Shown: positions 18,682-26,271 of the stretch, piece after piece
Layout: the number at the start of each line of letters is the position of its first letter
Numbering within the stretch: position 1 is the stretch's first letter
Assembly (NCBI RefSeq): GCF_003604215.1
Contig: NZ_QXGS01000024.1
Coordinates: forward strand, 1-40,956
Source of the DNA: Teichococcus vastitatis
GTDB lineage: Bacteria > Pseudomonadota > Alphaproteobacteria > Acetobacterales > Acetobacteraceae
Length of the DNA stretch: 40,956 bases
Reading direction: 5' to 3'
Notes under the pieces: model-generated
Told to the model about the DNA's origin: nothing
What the model saw: only the letters and a program-made list of their open reading frames with translations
Databases searched by the model: none
Made by a program: the position numbers and the translations under genes

Positions 18682-20472
18682 TCAGCGGCCGAGGTCGAAG
18701 TAGCGCACCGCCAGCGCCGCCTGGTAGATCATCTGCAGCAGGTCGCTGGCGATCTGGAAGCCCTTCATGCCGAGTTGCGGCAGCACGATCAGCTCGTCGC
18801 CGGGGCGAGGTCCCTGGCGCGGGTCGAGGATGATCTGGCCGCTGGCGCGGCGGATCATGATGCCGCCGCTGTCGCCGCGCTGGGTGTAGCCGCCGGCTTC
18901 CTCCACATAGGCGTCGATGGTCATGTCCGGGCGCCACAGGATGGCCTGCGGCGTCACCACCTCGCCCGCCACCAGGATGGTGTCGGAGCGCTCGGGGATC
19001 ACGATGGTGTCGCCATCCTCCAGCCGCACGCGGGCGCAGCGGCCATTGCCGTCCACCACCACCAGCCGGCCTTCCGGCTCGATGCGGCGGCCGCGCTGGA
19101 TGTAGTTCGACACCAGCTGCGCTTCCGCGGTGCGGATCTGCGCGATGCCGGTGGTCGCCGAGGTGGCGGTGAAGAGCTGCCGTTCCAGCCGGTCCAGCGC
19201 CTCGTTGATGGCGCGGCGCTGCTGCGCCGCGATGCGCTTGCGCAGGATGAACACGGAGCTGGTGTCGGCCAGTGCCGGGTCCACCGCGACGTGGTTGAGC
19301 AGACTGCACAGATCGATGTCGCGGTCGGCCACCAGCACCGAGGGGCCGATGCGGCTGCCTTCCACGAACACCCGCACCGTCGGCGCCGGGGCGTCGGTGA
19401 TGAAGGTGATGGTGTCCTGATCCAGCAGCGACTGCTTCTCCAGTGCCGCCACGTCGACGTAGCGCGACCAGGGCTGGCCGCTGCGGGTGCCGCGGATCAC
19501 TGCGTTGGTGGCCGCCGGCAGCGGGCCCGACAATTGCACCAGCTCCTGGCCGCCCATGGCGCGGCCGGCCACCTCGAACAGGTAGTTGTTGCGCACGGCG
19601 CCGTCGGCCGACACCACCGCGCCCTGCCGGCCGACCACGATGGTGTCGCCGTCCTGCAGCGTCAGCTGCGGCAGCTTGCCCTGCAGCAGGAAGGGATACA
19701 GGTCGATCCGCACCAGGGAGCGGCCGCCGCGGTTGACCACGATGTCGCGGTAGGAGCCGCGCACCGGATCCACGCCGCCGGCGCGGAGCAGGTAGTCCAG
19801 CACGGTTTCCGAGCCGGCGCCGAGATGCCGCCCCGGCGTGCGCACGAAGCCGGTGACGTAGACGCCGATCTGGCTGGCCGAGAGCAGCACGGCATAGACC
19901 TGCACCTGCTGGGTGTAGATCCGCCGCACCTCGCCTTCCACGGTGCGCTGCAGGTCGCCGGCGCGCACGCCGGCCAGGCGCAGCGGCCCGATCGAGGGCA
20001 GGAACAGGTTGCCGTCCGGATCGATGGCGCCAACCACCTCCGCCTCCACCGGCCCCCAGACGCGGACGCTGACGCGGTCCCCCGGACCGAGGCGGTAATT
20101 CGGGTTCGCGCTTTCCGAGGCGGAGGGGGCGCCGCGCAGAAAGAGCTGGGCGCCGAACACGGTGCGGCTCGGCCCCGGCGGGCGATAAGGTTCGGACAGC
20201 GGGCCTTCGGCGGTGGCGCCGGCCTCGGCTTCCGTGGTGCTGCCGGCGCGGTTGATGATGTTGTCCTGTGGCAGCAACTGCGGCACCTGCAGTTGCGGCG
20301 ATTGCTGCGCCATGGAAGGCGACTGCTGGCCCTGGAACTGGTTCATCAGCCCCGGCACGGGGGAGTTCAGCGTCGGGGAGCCCTGCATCGGGGCGTTCAG
20401 CGGCTGCGCCGTGCCCTGGGCCGCCAGCAGCAGCGACAGGGTCGCGGCCAGGAAGACACGACTAGAGTGCAT
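18682..20472 (-). CDS. kpsD: Outer-membrane polysaccharide export protein (Wza/KpsD-like, SLBB)
   Basis: 596 residues from ATG 20472, preceded by AGGGA at about 9 bases; a GTG at 20478 is closer to the site and less likely. A signal peptide (about 1-22, ending TAQ) is followed by a Gln/Pro-rich stretch to about 85. The polysaccharide-export motif NPNYRLGPGDRVSVRVWGP comes next (about 125-143), and SLBB-type beta domains follow (VYVTGFVRTPGRHLG; ILVAGEVVTPQAILW). The protein forms the outer-membrane channel through which capsule leaves the cell. The gene overlaps kpsE by 11 bases and is the last of the export operon. Confidence 0.88.
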   Translation of the reverse strand: MHSSRVFLAATLSLLLAAQGTAQPLNAPMQGSPTLNSPVPGLMNQFQGQQSPSMAQQSPQLQVPQLLPQDNIINRAGSTTEAEAGATAEGPLSEPYRPPGPSRTVFGAQLFLRGAPSASESANPNYRLGPGDRVSVRVWGPVEAEVVGAIDPDGNLFLPSIGPLRLAGVRAGDLQRTVEGEVRRIYTQQVQVYAVLLSASQIGVYVTGFVRTPGRHLGAGSETVLDYLLRAGGVDPVRGSYRDIVVNRGGRSLVRIDLYPFLLQGKLPQLTLQDGDTIVVGRQGAVVSADGAVRNNYLFEVAGRAMGGQELVQLSGPLPAATNAVIRGTRSGQPWSRYVDVAALEKQSLLDQDTITFITDAPAPTVRVFVEGSRIGPSVLVADRDIDLCSLLNHVAVDPALADTSSVFILRKRIAAQQRRAINEALDRLERQLFTATSATTGIAQIRTAEAQLVSNYIQRGRRIEPEGRLVVVDGNGRCARVRLEDGDTIVIPERSDTILVAGEVVTPQAILWRPDMTIDAYVEEAGGYTQRGDSGGIMIRRASGQIILDPRQGPRPGDELIVLPQLGMKGFQIASDLLQMIYQAALAVRYFDLGR

Positions 20473-21646
20473 GTTCACGGATCCCTGCGACCAGCATCCA
20501 GCCGATGCCGTAAAGGACGCTCAGCACCGCGAACATGCTGACCACGATCAGCCAGGCACGCGGGTAGAGCGGGTATTCGGCCAGGTTGGGCTCCACCACC
20601 CGGGCCAGGAACATCTGCTGACGCTGGGCATCGAGCCGCGCGGTTTCCAGCGATGCGGTGGCCGACGCCAGCTGCTTGTCGGCGAAATCCCGCTCCAGCA
20701 GCAGCCGCTCATAGGCGGCGATCTGGCCGGGCAGGGATTCGCCGCCGCGGGTCAGCCGCTGCCGGTGCGCCGCGATCTCCGATTGCAGCGAGGCGATGCG
20801 GTTGCGCAGCGTGGCGATCTGCGGGTTGTCGGGGCGCATGAAGGCCGACTTTTCCTGCAGCTCGGCACGGGCGCTGGTCAGCAGGCCTTCGAGGGCGCCG
20901 AGGCCTTCCAGGCCGATCGTCGCGCTCTTGGTCGGGTCCACCGCCTGCTCCTGCTGGCGCCATGCGGTGACCGCCGTCTGGCTGGCTACCACGCGCTGCT
21001 CGGCACGGGCCAGCTCCTCCTGCGCGACGCGCAGCGTTTCCTCCCGGGCGCGGGAGGAGAGCTGATTGACGAAGGCTTCCGACAGCCGGATCTGTTCCTC
21101 GGCGATCAGCCGCGCATCCTCGGCGCGGAAGCCGCGCGCCCGGATGGTGATGATGCCCGAATTGGTGTCGTTCTTCACCGAGCTCATGCTGGAATGGTAC
21201 ATTTGCAGGAATTCGGCCGGCGGATCGGCGAACCACAGGCTCGACAGGAAGTCAGCTTCCGGCCGCCGGTACAGCCCGATCAGGTCGATATTGCCGACCA
21301 ACGCGAACAGTGCGTCGTGCGACTCTAGGTAGTCGCGCACTGCCAGGGCTTCCTCGCTCGACTGCTTGAAGCCGGCGGCGCCGATCATCGCGCCGAGGGC
21401 GCCGCCGGAAGGGCTTTCCTGCCGGCCGCGCACCAGGAAGCGCGCCTCCGAGACGTATTGTCCGGCGGCGAAGGCATAAAGGTAGAAGGCCGTCAGCAGC
21501 GTCGGCAGCGCCACCAGCAGCAAGTAGAAGCGCCGCTTCCACAGCGCCCGTGCCAGGGGCGAGGGGCGGCGGCTGGCGCTGCGCTGGCCGGCCAGATGGC
21601 CGCTCAGCGCGGGTTCAGAGACCCTGGTAAGCGGCGATAGCTTCAT
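20462..21646 (-). CDS. kpsE: Capsule export inner-membrane protein KpsE-like (PCP-3)
   Basis: 394 residues from ATG 21646; the longer upstream frame is inside kpsT. A membrane helix near 37-57 (FYLLLVALPTLLTAFYLYAF) and another near the C-terminus (about 365-387, AWLIVVSMFAVLSVLYGIGW) flank a long periplasmic coiled-coil rich in Glu, Arg and Ala (about 190-330). This is the polysaccharide co-polymerase 3 layout that links the KpsMT transporter to the outer-membrane channel. The start lies 32 bases inside the end of kpsT and the end lies 11 bases inside kpsD, so translation of all three is coupled. Confidence 0.9.
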   Translation of the reverse strand: MKLSPLTRVSEPALSGHLAGQRSASRRPSPLARALWKRRFYLLLVALPTLLTAFYLYAFAAGQYVSEARFLVRGRQESPSGGALGAMIGAAGFKQSSEEALAVRDYLESHDALFALVGNIDLIGLYRRPEADFLSSLWFADPPAEFLQMYHSSMSSVKNDTNSGIITIRARGFRAEDARLIAEEQIRLSEAFVNQLSSRAREETLRVAQEELARAEQRVVASQTAVTAWRQQEQAVDPTKSATIGLEGLGALEGLLTSARAELQEKSAFMRPDNPQIATLRNRIASLQSEIAAHRQRLTRGGESLPGQIAAYERLLLERDFADKQLASATASLETARLDAQRQQMFLARVVEPNLAEYPLYPRAWLIVVSMFAVLSVLYGIGWMLVAGIREHAL

Positions 21647-22262
21647 CGACGTCCTCGTAGAATTCCAGCATGCCGTTGCGCAGCACGGCAGCCGTCCGGC
21701 AGTAGCGCCGGACATGGTTCAGGTTGTGCGAGATCATGATCACGGCGGCGTTTTGGCGCCGTTCCTCGAACACGGAGAGGCACTTGTTGGCGAAGCGGGC
21801 ATCGCCGGTGGACAGGGCCTCGTCCACCAGGTAGCCGTCGAAATCCACGGCAAAGGACAGCGCCATCATCAGGCGCGAGCGCATGCCGGAGGAGTAGTGC
21901 TTTACCGGCTCGTCGAAGTAGCGGCCGAGCTCGGAGAAATCCTCGACGAACGCCTCGGTCTGGCTGAGCGACAGGCCGTAGAGCCGGGCAATGAAGCGGG
22001 AGTTGTTGCGCCCCGTCAGGCTGCTTTGGATGCCGTAGCCGCCGCCGAGCGGCCAGGAGATCAGCATCTCCCGCCGGATGGAGCCGCGCGTCGGCGCCTC
22101 GACCCCCGCGAGCACGCGCACCAGCGTCGATTTGCCGGCGCCGTTGCGGCCGAGGATGCCGAGGTGGTCACCGCGGTTCACCCGGACATTGATGCCGCGC
22201 AGCACATCCTTGCGGCCCTGGCGCTGCTCAAAGCTTTTCCAGACGTTGCGCAGCTCCAGCAT
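21615..22262 (-). CDS. kpsT: Capsule ABC transporter ATP-binding protein KpsT
   Basis: 215 residues, the length of KpsT/Wzt-type ATPases of the capsule class, with no C-terminal glycan-binding domain. Walker A is GRNGAGKST (38-46); the signature is YSSGMRSRL; Walker B is FDGYLVDEALSTGD; the H-loop is ISHN. It powers export of the finished polysaccharide through KpsM at the inner membrane. It starts 7 bases after kpsM and overlaps kpsE by 32 bases. Confidence 0.95.
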   Translation of the reverse strand: MLELRNVWKSFEQRQGRKDVLRGINVRVNRGDHLGILGRNGAGKSTLVRVLAGVEAPTRGSIRREMLISWPLGGGYGIQSSLTGRNNSRFIARLYGLSLSQTEAFVEDFSELGRYFDEPVKHYSSGMRSRLMMALSFAVDFDGYLVDEALSTGDARFANKCLSVFEERRQNAAVIMISHNLNHVRRYCRTAAVLRNGMLEFYEDVDEAIAAYQGL

Positions 22263-22269
22263 GGGCGGC

Positions 22270-23067
22270 TCAGTCCGACAGGCTGAGCCGCGGCCGCGCC
22301 ATGCGCAGGCCCGCCATGCCGAGCACGTTCAGGCCAATGATCCAGGCGAGGACGTAGACCAGGTCGTAATGCGGGATGACGCGGTCGCCGAACATCGCCC
22401 AGCGGTTCAGCTCGTGGATGCTGACCAGCGGGTTCCACAGCAGCATCTCCTGCGTGCCCTGCGGCAGCATGTCGATCATGTAGAACGGCGCCGAGATCGG
22501 CATCATCAGGTAGGTGAAGGGATGCACCAGGTGCTCGACCCACTCCATCACAACCATGGCCGAGCCGATCACCATGGCCAGCCCGTGCGCCAGCAGAGCG
22601 CTCATGAACCAGCCCGCCACCAGCAGGGCCGGCTGGTGCGGTAGCTCGCCGAAGATCAGCATGCCGAGCAGGATGAACAGCAGGCACACCGTGAAGCAGA
22701 CCATCATCTCCATCAGGTTGCGGGCGATCATGGTGTCGAGCAGGGTGATGCGGTTGTGGAACAGCAGCGAGATGTTGCCGTTCACCGCGTTGGAGCCGCG
22801 CGCCACGATGGAGCGGAACATCAGGAAGGGCGTGTAGCCCAGCGCGTAGAACAGAAAGGTCGGCAGGCCGTTCGGCAGGTCGCTGCCGCTCAGCGCATGC
22901 ATCAGGGAGATCATGCTGCCGAGGATCAGCGGCTCGGCGAGCAGCCAGACATAGCCGATGCGGCTGGTGCCGAAGCGGGTCAGCATCTCCCGCATGAACA
23001 GCGCGCCGACGACCTGGACCTGCGCCCGGGCGCCGCTCATGGCCCGGCGCCGCGGGATCTCCACCAT
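22270..23067 (-). CDS. kpsM: Capsule ABC transporter permease KpsM
   Basis: 265 residues, about six membrane helices, family ABC-2 permease of the KpsM/RfbA type. Segments such as MLTRFGTSRIGYVWLLAEPL and FLMFRSIVARGSNAVNGN are the typical N-terminal region. It works with KpsT. The ATG at 23067 (cat at 23065-23067) overlaps the TGA of the upstream lipoprotein gene (TGATG), so the coupled start is preferred over the GTG at 23070. The lipoprotein, kpsM, kpsT, kpsE and kpsD form one tightly packed operon. Confidence 0.93.
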   Translation of the reverse strand: MVEIPRRRAMSGARAQVQVVGALFMREMLTRFGTSRIGYVWLLAEPLILGSMISLMHALSGSDLPNGLPTFLFYALGYTPFLMFRSIVARGSNAVNGNISLLFHNRITLLDTMIARNLMEMMVCFTVCLLFILLGMLIFGELPHQPALLVAGWFMSALLAHGLAMVIGSAMVVMEWVEHLVHPFTYLMMPISAPFYMIDMLPQGTQEMLLWNPLVSIHELNRWAMFGDRVIPHYDLVYVLAWIIGLNVLGMAGLRMARPRLSLSD

Positions 23068-23423
23068 CACGGCCGTCCCACGGCCCCGCCGCGCAGCAGC
23101 GCCCGGGCCACGGACCAGCCGGCCACCGGGTCCTCACAGTACAGCGCCGGGCGGCTGGCCCGGTAGCCGACGGTCAGCTCGCGGCATTCGCGGCCGCTGC
23201 CGGCCTGATAGGCACGAACCAACCGCACCGTCACCGGCGCGGCGCCGGGCTGCGGCGACACATCCTCGACCTGCCCCGGCTGGGCGCGGGCCGCAAAGGC
23301 GGCGAGCGGATCGGCGGGCCGGGCAGGCAGCGGCGCCGCGGCACCTGAAGCGTGACCAGGGGCGCCCTGGGTCGCGCAGCCGGAAAGCATCATAGCCAGG
23401 AGGGATGCCATCAAGGGTTGCAT
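23067..23423 (-). CDS. Small lipoprotein at the head of the capsule export operon
   Basis: 118 residues from ATG 23423. The signal peptide ends in the lipobox LSGCATQ, so the mature protein is lipidated. The C-terminal part (about 65-115) has the pattern GRECRELTVGY..SRPALYCEDPVAGW, which resembles the C-terminal CRE..-C..-W block of the 17-kDa rickettsial surface antigen family, with two conserved Cys. It is the first gene of the kps export operon and its TGA overlaps the kpsM ATG. Such a protein is not part of the classical kps set; it may help assembly of the outer-membrane channel. The function is not known. Confidence 0.75.
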   Translation of the reverse strand: MQPLMASLLAMMLSGCATQGAPGHASGAAAPLPARPADPLAAFAARAQPGQVEDVSPQPGAAPVTVRLVRAYQAGSGRECRELTVGYRASRPALYCEDPVAGWSVARALLRGGAVGRP

Positions 23424-23491
23424 GAACGGTGCCCGCTTCCGTGAAGGAAGGGTGGGTTTCCCGCACACGCAGAGTTGCACTCGCTCTTGCA

Positions 23492-23509
23492 TGGGTTGAA
23501 CCTAACCCA
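23492..23509. promoter_or_regulatory. Inverted repeat upstream of the lipoprotein-kps operon
   Basis: TGGGTT (23492-23497) and AACCCA (23504-23509) form a perfect 6-bp inverted repeat around a 6-base centre. It lies 69 bases upstream of the lipoprotein ATG, towards the divergent kpsC gene. It is of operator size. No matching second copy was found. Confidence 0.3.
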
Positions 23510-23519
23510 GCACAACTGG

Positions 23520-23640
23520 CCTTGTAAAACACGCCCTGCACAGAAGTTGAATAATCATTAAAAAGGTTCCTCACCCTGCGGGGCTTGACCTCGCCCCGAC
23601 CATTGCGTTTCCGGGTGAGGATCCGGTCAATTTCGCGCGC
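23520..23640 (+). promoter_or_regulatory. AT-rich divergent control region of the capsule locus
   Basis: This region separates the leftward export operon from the rightward kpsC-SDR pair. TTGTAA (23522-23527) and TTGAAT (23546-23551), 18 bp apart, are a possible promoter towards kpsC. On the opposite strand TTCAAC and TTTACA are 17 bp apart and point to the export operon. CGGGGC (23579-23584) and GCCCCG (23593-23598) form a 6-bp hairpin in the kpsC leader. The AT-rich core (about 23535-23570) stands out against its surroundings. Confidence 0.3.
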
Positions 23641-25482
23641 TTGGCGGCATTCTGGCCCGAATATGGTCTGGCCCATGCCGGGCGAGCGGATGTGCTGGCC
23701 CTTCGACAGGACGCTACAACTCCCGCGATTTCAACGGGTGCAAGTGTGCTCCGCTTTGCAACCGGACCTTTGCGCGCGCCGGCCTTCGGCCCTCGCTGCC
23801 TCCCGGTCGCCCTGCTGCCGTTGCAGGCCTTGCCGGCGGCACTCGGGGACGCAGCGCTGGCAGCGCTGCCGCCTGTGGAGGACCGGTCTCTGGCAGCGCG
23901 CGCCGCGGCGGCCGCCGGCATGGCCGCGGCGGAGCGAATCGGCGGCGAGCCCGGACTGCCGGAGCCTGCGCCGGAGGCGCTGCGCCTGCCCCGGAACGGC
24001 GCGGTGCTGGTGCTCGATCCCTGCCGGCCGGGCCACGACGCCGCGGCGCGGGCCGCGCTGGCGGCGGGCCTCGCGGCGGCCGGCGGGCGGCCGGTGGTCC
24101 TGGCGCGCGACCCCGCGGCTCCGGGCGGGGCCGCGCCGCTGCTGACGCCGCCGGCCGGCGTCCGGCTGCTGGCGGCGCCGCTGTCGCCCTGGGCCTTGCT
24201 CGACCTCGCCGGAGACCTGCACGGGGCTTCCGCCGAGATGGCCCTGTTGGCATCGGCCGCCGGCGTCGCGGTGGGCGGGCGGCGGCTGGATCCAGTTCCG
24301 CGCTGGGCTGCGCTGATCACCGCCCTGCGCTGCGCCGACCCGTTCCTGGCCCGTCCCTGGCCGCTGGAGCGGGCGCTGGAACAACTGGCGGATTGGCGTC
24401 GGGCCCAGCTGGAGAACCGGCGGGTCGCGGTGTGCCTCGGCATGGCCTTCTGGAAGCGGCCCCGGATCGCCGCGCTGTTCGCCCATGCCGCCGGCACGCC
24501 CCGCTTCAGCGGCCGGCCGCAGCAGGCCATCGCCGATGCCCGGCGTCAGGGCGGCGCCGTGGCCGCCTGGGCCAGCCGCGCCACGCCGGATCTGCGCGCC
24601 GCCTGCGGCGCGGCCGGCGTGCCGCTGCTGACGGTGGAGGACGGCTTTGTCCGCTCGCGTGGGCTGGGTGCGCGCTTCCTGCCCGGGGCCGCCTATGCCG
24701 TGGATGACCGGGGCGTCTACTACGACCCGGCGCGGAGCAGCGCGCTGGAGCAGCTTCTGGCCCATGCCGCCTTTCCCCCGGCGCTGCTGGCCCGCGCCGC
24801 GGCGCTGCGCGAGGCGATCGTCGCCCGCGGCGTCACCAAGTACAATCTGCGCGGCGAGGCGCCGGCCATCGCCGCCCCGCCGGGCCGGCCGCGGCTGCTG
24901 GTGCCGGGGCAGGTGGAGGGCGATGCCTCGGTGCGGCTGGGCGGCGGCGCCATCCAGAACAACCTGGCGCTGCTGGAGGCTGTGCGGGCGGCGCATCCGG
25001 AGGCCTTCCTGATCTACAAACCGCACCCCGACCTGGAGGCCGGCTTCCGGCAGGGCCGGCTGGAAGCGCGGGCCCTGGCGGCGCTGGCGGATCAGGTGGT
25101 GACCGGCGCGCCGCTGACCGCGCTGTTCGGCCAGGTGGACGCGCTGCACACCCTGACCTCCCTGTCCGGCTTCGAGGCGCTGCTGCGCGGCGTGCCCGTG
25201 GTCACCTGGGGCCAGCCCTTCTACGCCGGCTGGGGCCTGACGGAGGACCGCAACCCGCCGCCGCGCCGCGGCCGGCGCCTGACCCTGGATGAGTTGGTGG
25301 CGGCGGCGCTGATCCTGTTCCCCCGCCAGGTCGACCCGGTGACCGAGCTGCCCTGCCCGCCCGAGGTGGTTTTGGAAAGGCTCGACGATCCCGCGGCCTG
25401 GCGCCTGTCGCCGCTGACGCTGCATCGGGGGCTGGAGGGCCGGGTGAGGGCCGCGCTGTCGCGGCTGCGGCGGCTGCGATGA
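23641..25482 (+). CDS. kpsC: KpsC-like capsule Kdo transferase
   Basis: 613 residues if TTG 23641 is the start. The frame is open back to about 23551, with no ATG or GTG upstream, and the next GTG is at 23692; the start is uncertain. The C-terminal half (about 260-600) is a complete KpsC-type Kdo-transferase module: VEDGFVRS (332-339), PGQVEGDAS, YKPHPD, LSGFEALLRGVPVVTWG and FYAGWGLTED. The N-terminal part keeps only scattered traces of a second module (SPWALLDLAGDLHGASAEM, ALLASAAGVAVGG). KpsC normally has two modules, building the poly-Kdo linker on the lipid. SDR gene 25479 overlaps its stop (ATGA). Confidence 0.85.
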   Translation: MAAFWPEYGLAHAGRADVLALRQDATTPAISTGASVLRFATGPLRAPAFGPRCLPVALLPLQALPAALGDAALAALPPVEDRSLAARAAAAAGMAAAERIGGEPGLPEPAPEALRLPRNGAVLVLDPCRPGHDAAARAALAAGLAAAGGRPVVLARDPAAPGGAAPLLTPPAGVRLLAAPLSPWALLDLAGDLHGASAEMALLASAAGVAVGGRRLDPVPRWAALITALRCADPFLARPWPLERALEQLADWRRAQLENRRVAVCLGMAFWKRPRIAALFAHAAGTPRFSGRPQQAIADARRQGGAVAAWASRATPDLRAACGAAGVPLLTVEDGFVRSRGLGARFLPGAAYAVDDRGVYYDPARSSALEQLLAHAAFPPALLARAAALREAIVARGVTKYNLRGEAPAIAAPPGRPRLLVPGQVEGDASVRLGGGAIQNNLALLEAVRAAHPEAFLIYKPHPDLEAGFRQGRLEARALAALADQVVTGAPLTALFGQVDALHTLTSLSGFEALLRGVPVVTWGQPFYAGWGLTEDRNPPPRRGRRLTLDELVAAALILFPRQVDPVTELPCPPEVVLERLDDPAAWRLSPLTLHRGLEGRVRAALSRLRRLR

Positions 25483-26261
25483 CGCGGGGGTTCCGCTCGG
25501 CGGTGATCAGTGGCGCGTCGCGCGGCCTGGGCGCGGCGCTGGCCCTGCGCCTCGCGGCACCCGGCGTGACGCTGGGACTGATCGGGCGCGACGCGGCGGC
25601 GCTGGCGGCGGTGGCAGCGGCCTGCGCCGCGCGCGGCGCCACGCCCCGCCTCGGGGTGCTGGATGTGCGGGAAGCGGAGGCGATGTCGGCGCTGCTGCGG
25701 GACTGGGACGCCGCCTGCCCGGTGGATCTGGTGGTCGCCAATGCCGGCATCGCCCACGGCACCCGCCCCGATGGCGGGCCGGAAGGCCCGGCGGCGGTGC
25801 GCGCGCAGCTGGAGGTCAACCTGCTGGGCGCGCTGAACCTGGTGGAACCGCTGCTGCCGGCGATGCGGCGACGCGGCGGCGGCGGGATCGGGCTGGTGGC
25901 CTCGCTGGCGGCGCTGCGCGGCCTGCCGGACAGTCCCGGCTATTGCGCCAGCAAGGCCGGGCTGTGGGCCTATGGCCAGGCGCTGCGCGCGGCGCTGGCG
26001 CCGGAGGGTCTCCGCGTCACCCTGGTCGCGCCGGGCTTCTTCGACAGCGCCATGGGGCGGCGCTATCGCGGCGACCGGCCCTTCTCGATGAGCGCCGACG
26101 CGGCGGCGGCGCGGATCGAGGCGGCGCTGCGGCGCGGCGCGGCGGAGCTGGCGTTTCCCTGGCCGCTGTTCTGGGCGCTGCGCCTGTCGCCGCTGCTGCC
26201 CGCCGCGCTGGTGGACCGCCTCGTGCGGCGGATGCGCTTCCGGGTGGATCCGGCGGAGTGA
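25479..26261 (+). CDS. SDR family oxidoreductase in the capsule locus
   Basis: 260 residues. Nucleotide-binding GASRGLG (12-18), a VVANAGIAHG segment, and YCASK as the catalytic Tyr/Lys pair mark a short-chain dehydrogenase. The C-terminal part is Arg- and Leu-rich. Its ATG overlaps the kpsC stop, so the two are co-translated. It may modify a sugar or lipid precursor of the capsule; the substrate is unknown. It ends 10 bases before the convergent binding-protein gene. Confidence 0.9.
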   Translation: MTRGFRSAVISGASRGLGAALALRLAAPGVTLGLIGRDAAALAAVAAACAARGATPRLGVLDVREAEAMSALLRDWDAACPVDLVVANAGIAHGTRPDGGPEGPAAVRAQLEVNLLGALNLVEPLLPAMRRRGGGGIGLVASLAALRGLPDSPGYCASKAGLWAYGQALRAALAPEGLRVTLVAPGFFDSAMGRRYRGDRPFSMSADAAAARIEAALRRGAAELAFPWPLFWALRLSPLLPAALVDRLVRRMRFRVDPAE

Positions 26262-26271
26262 CTTGGTCCGC

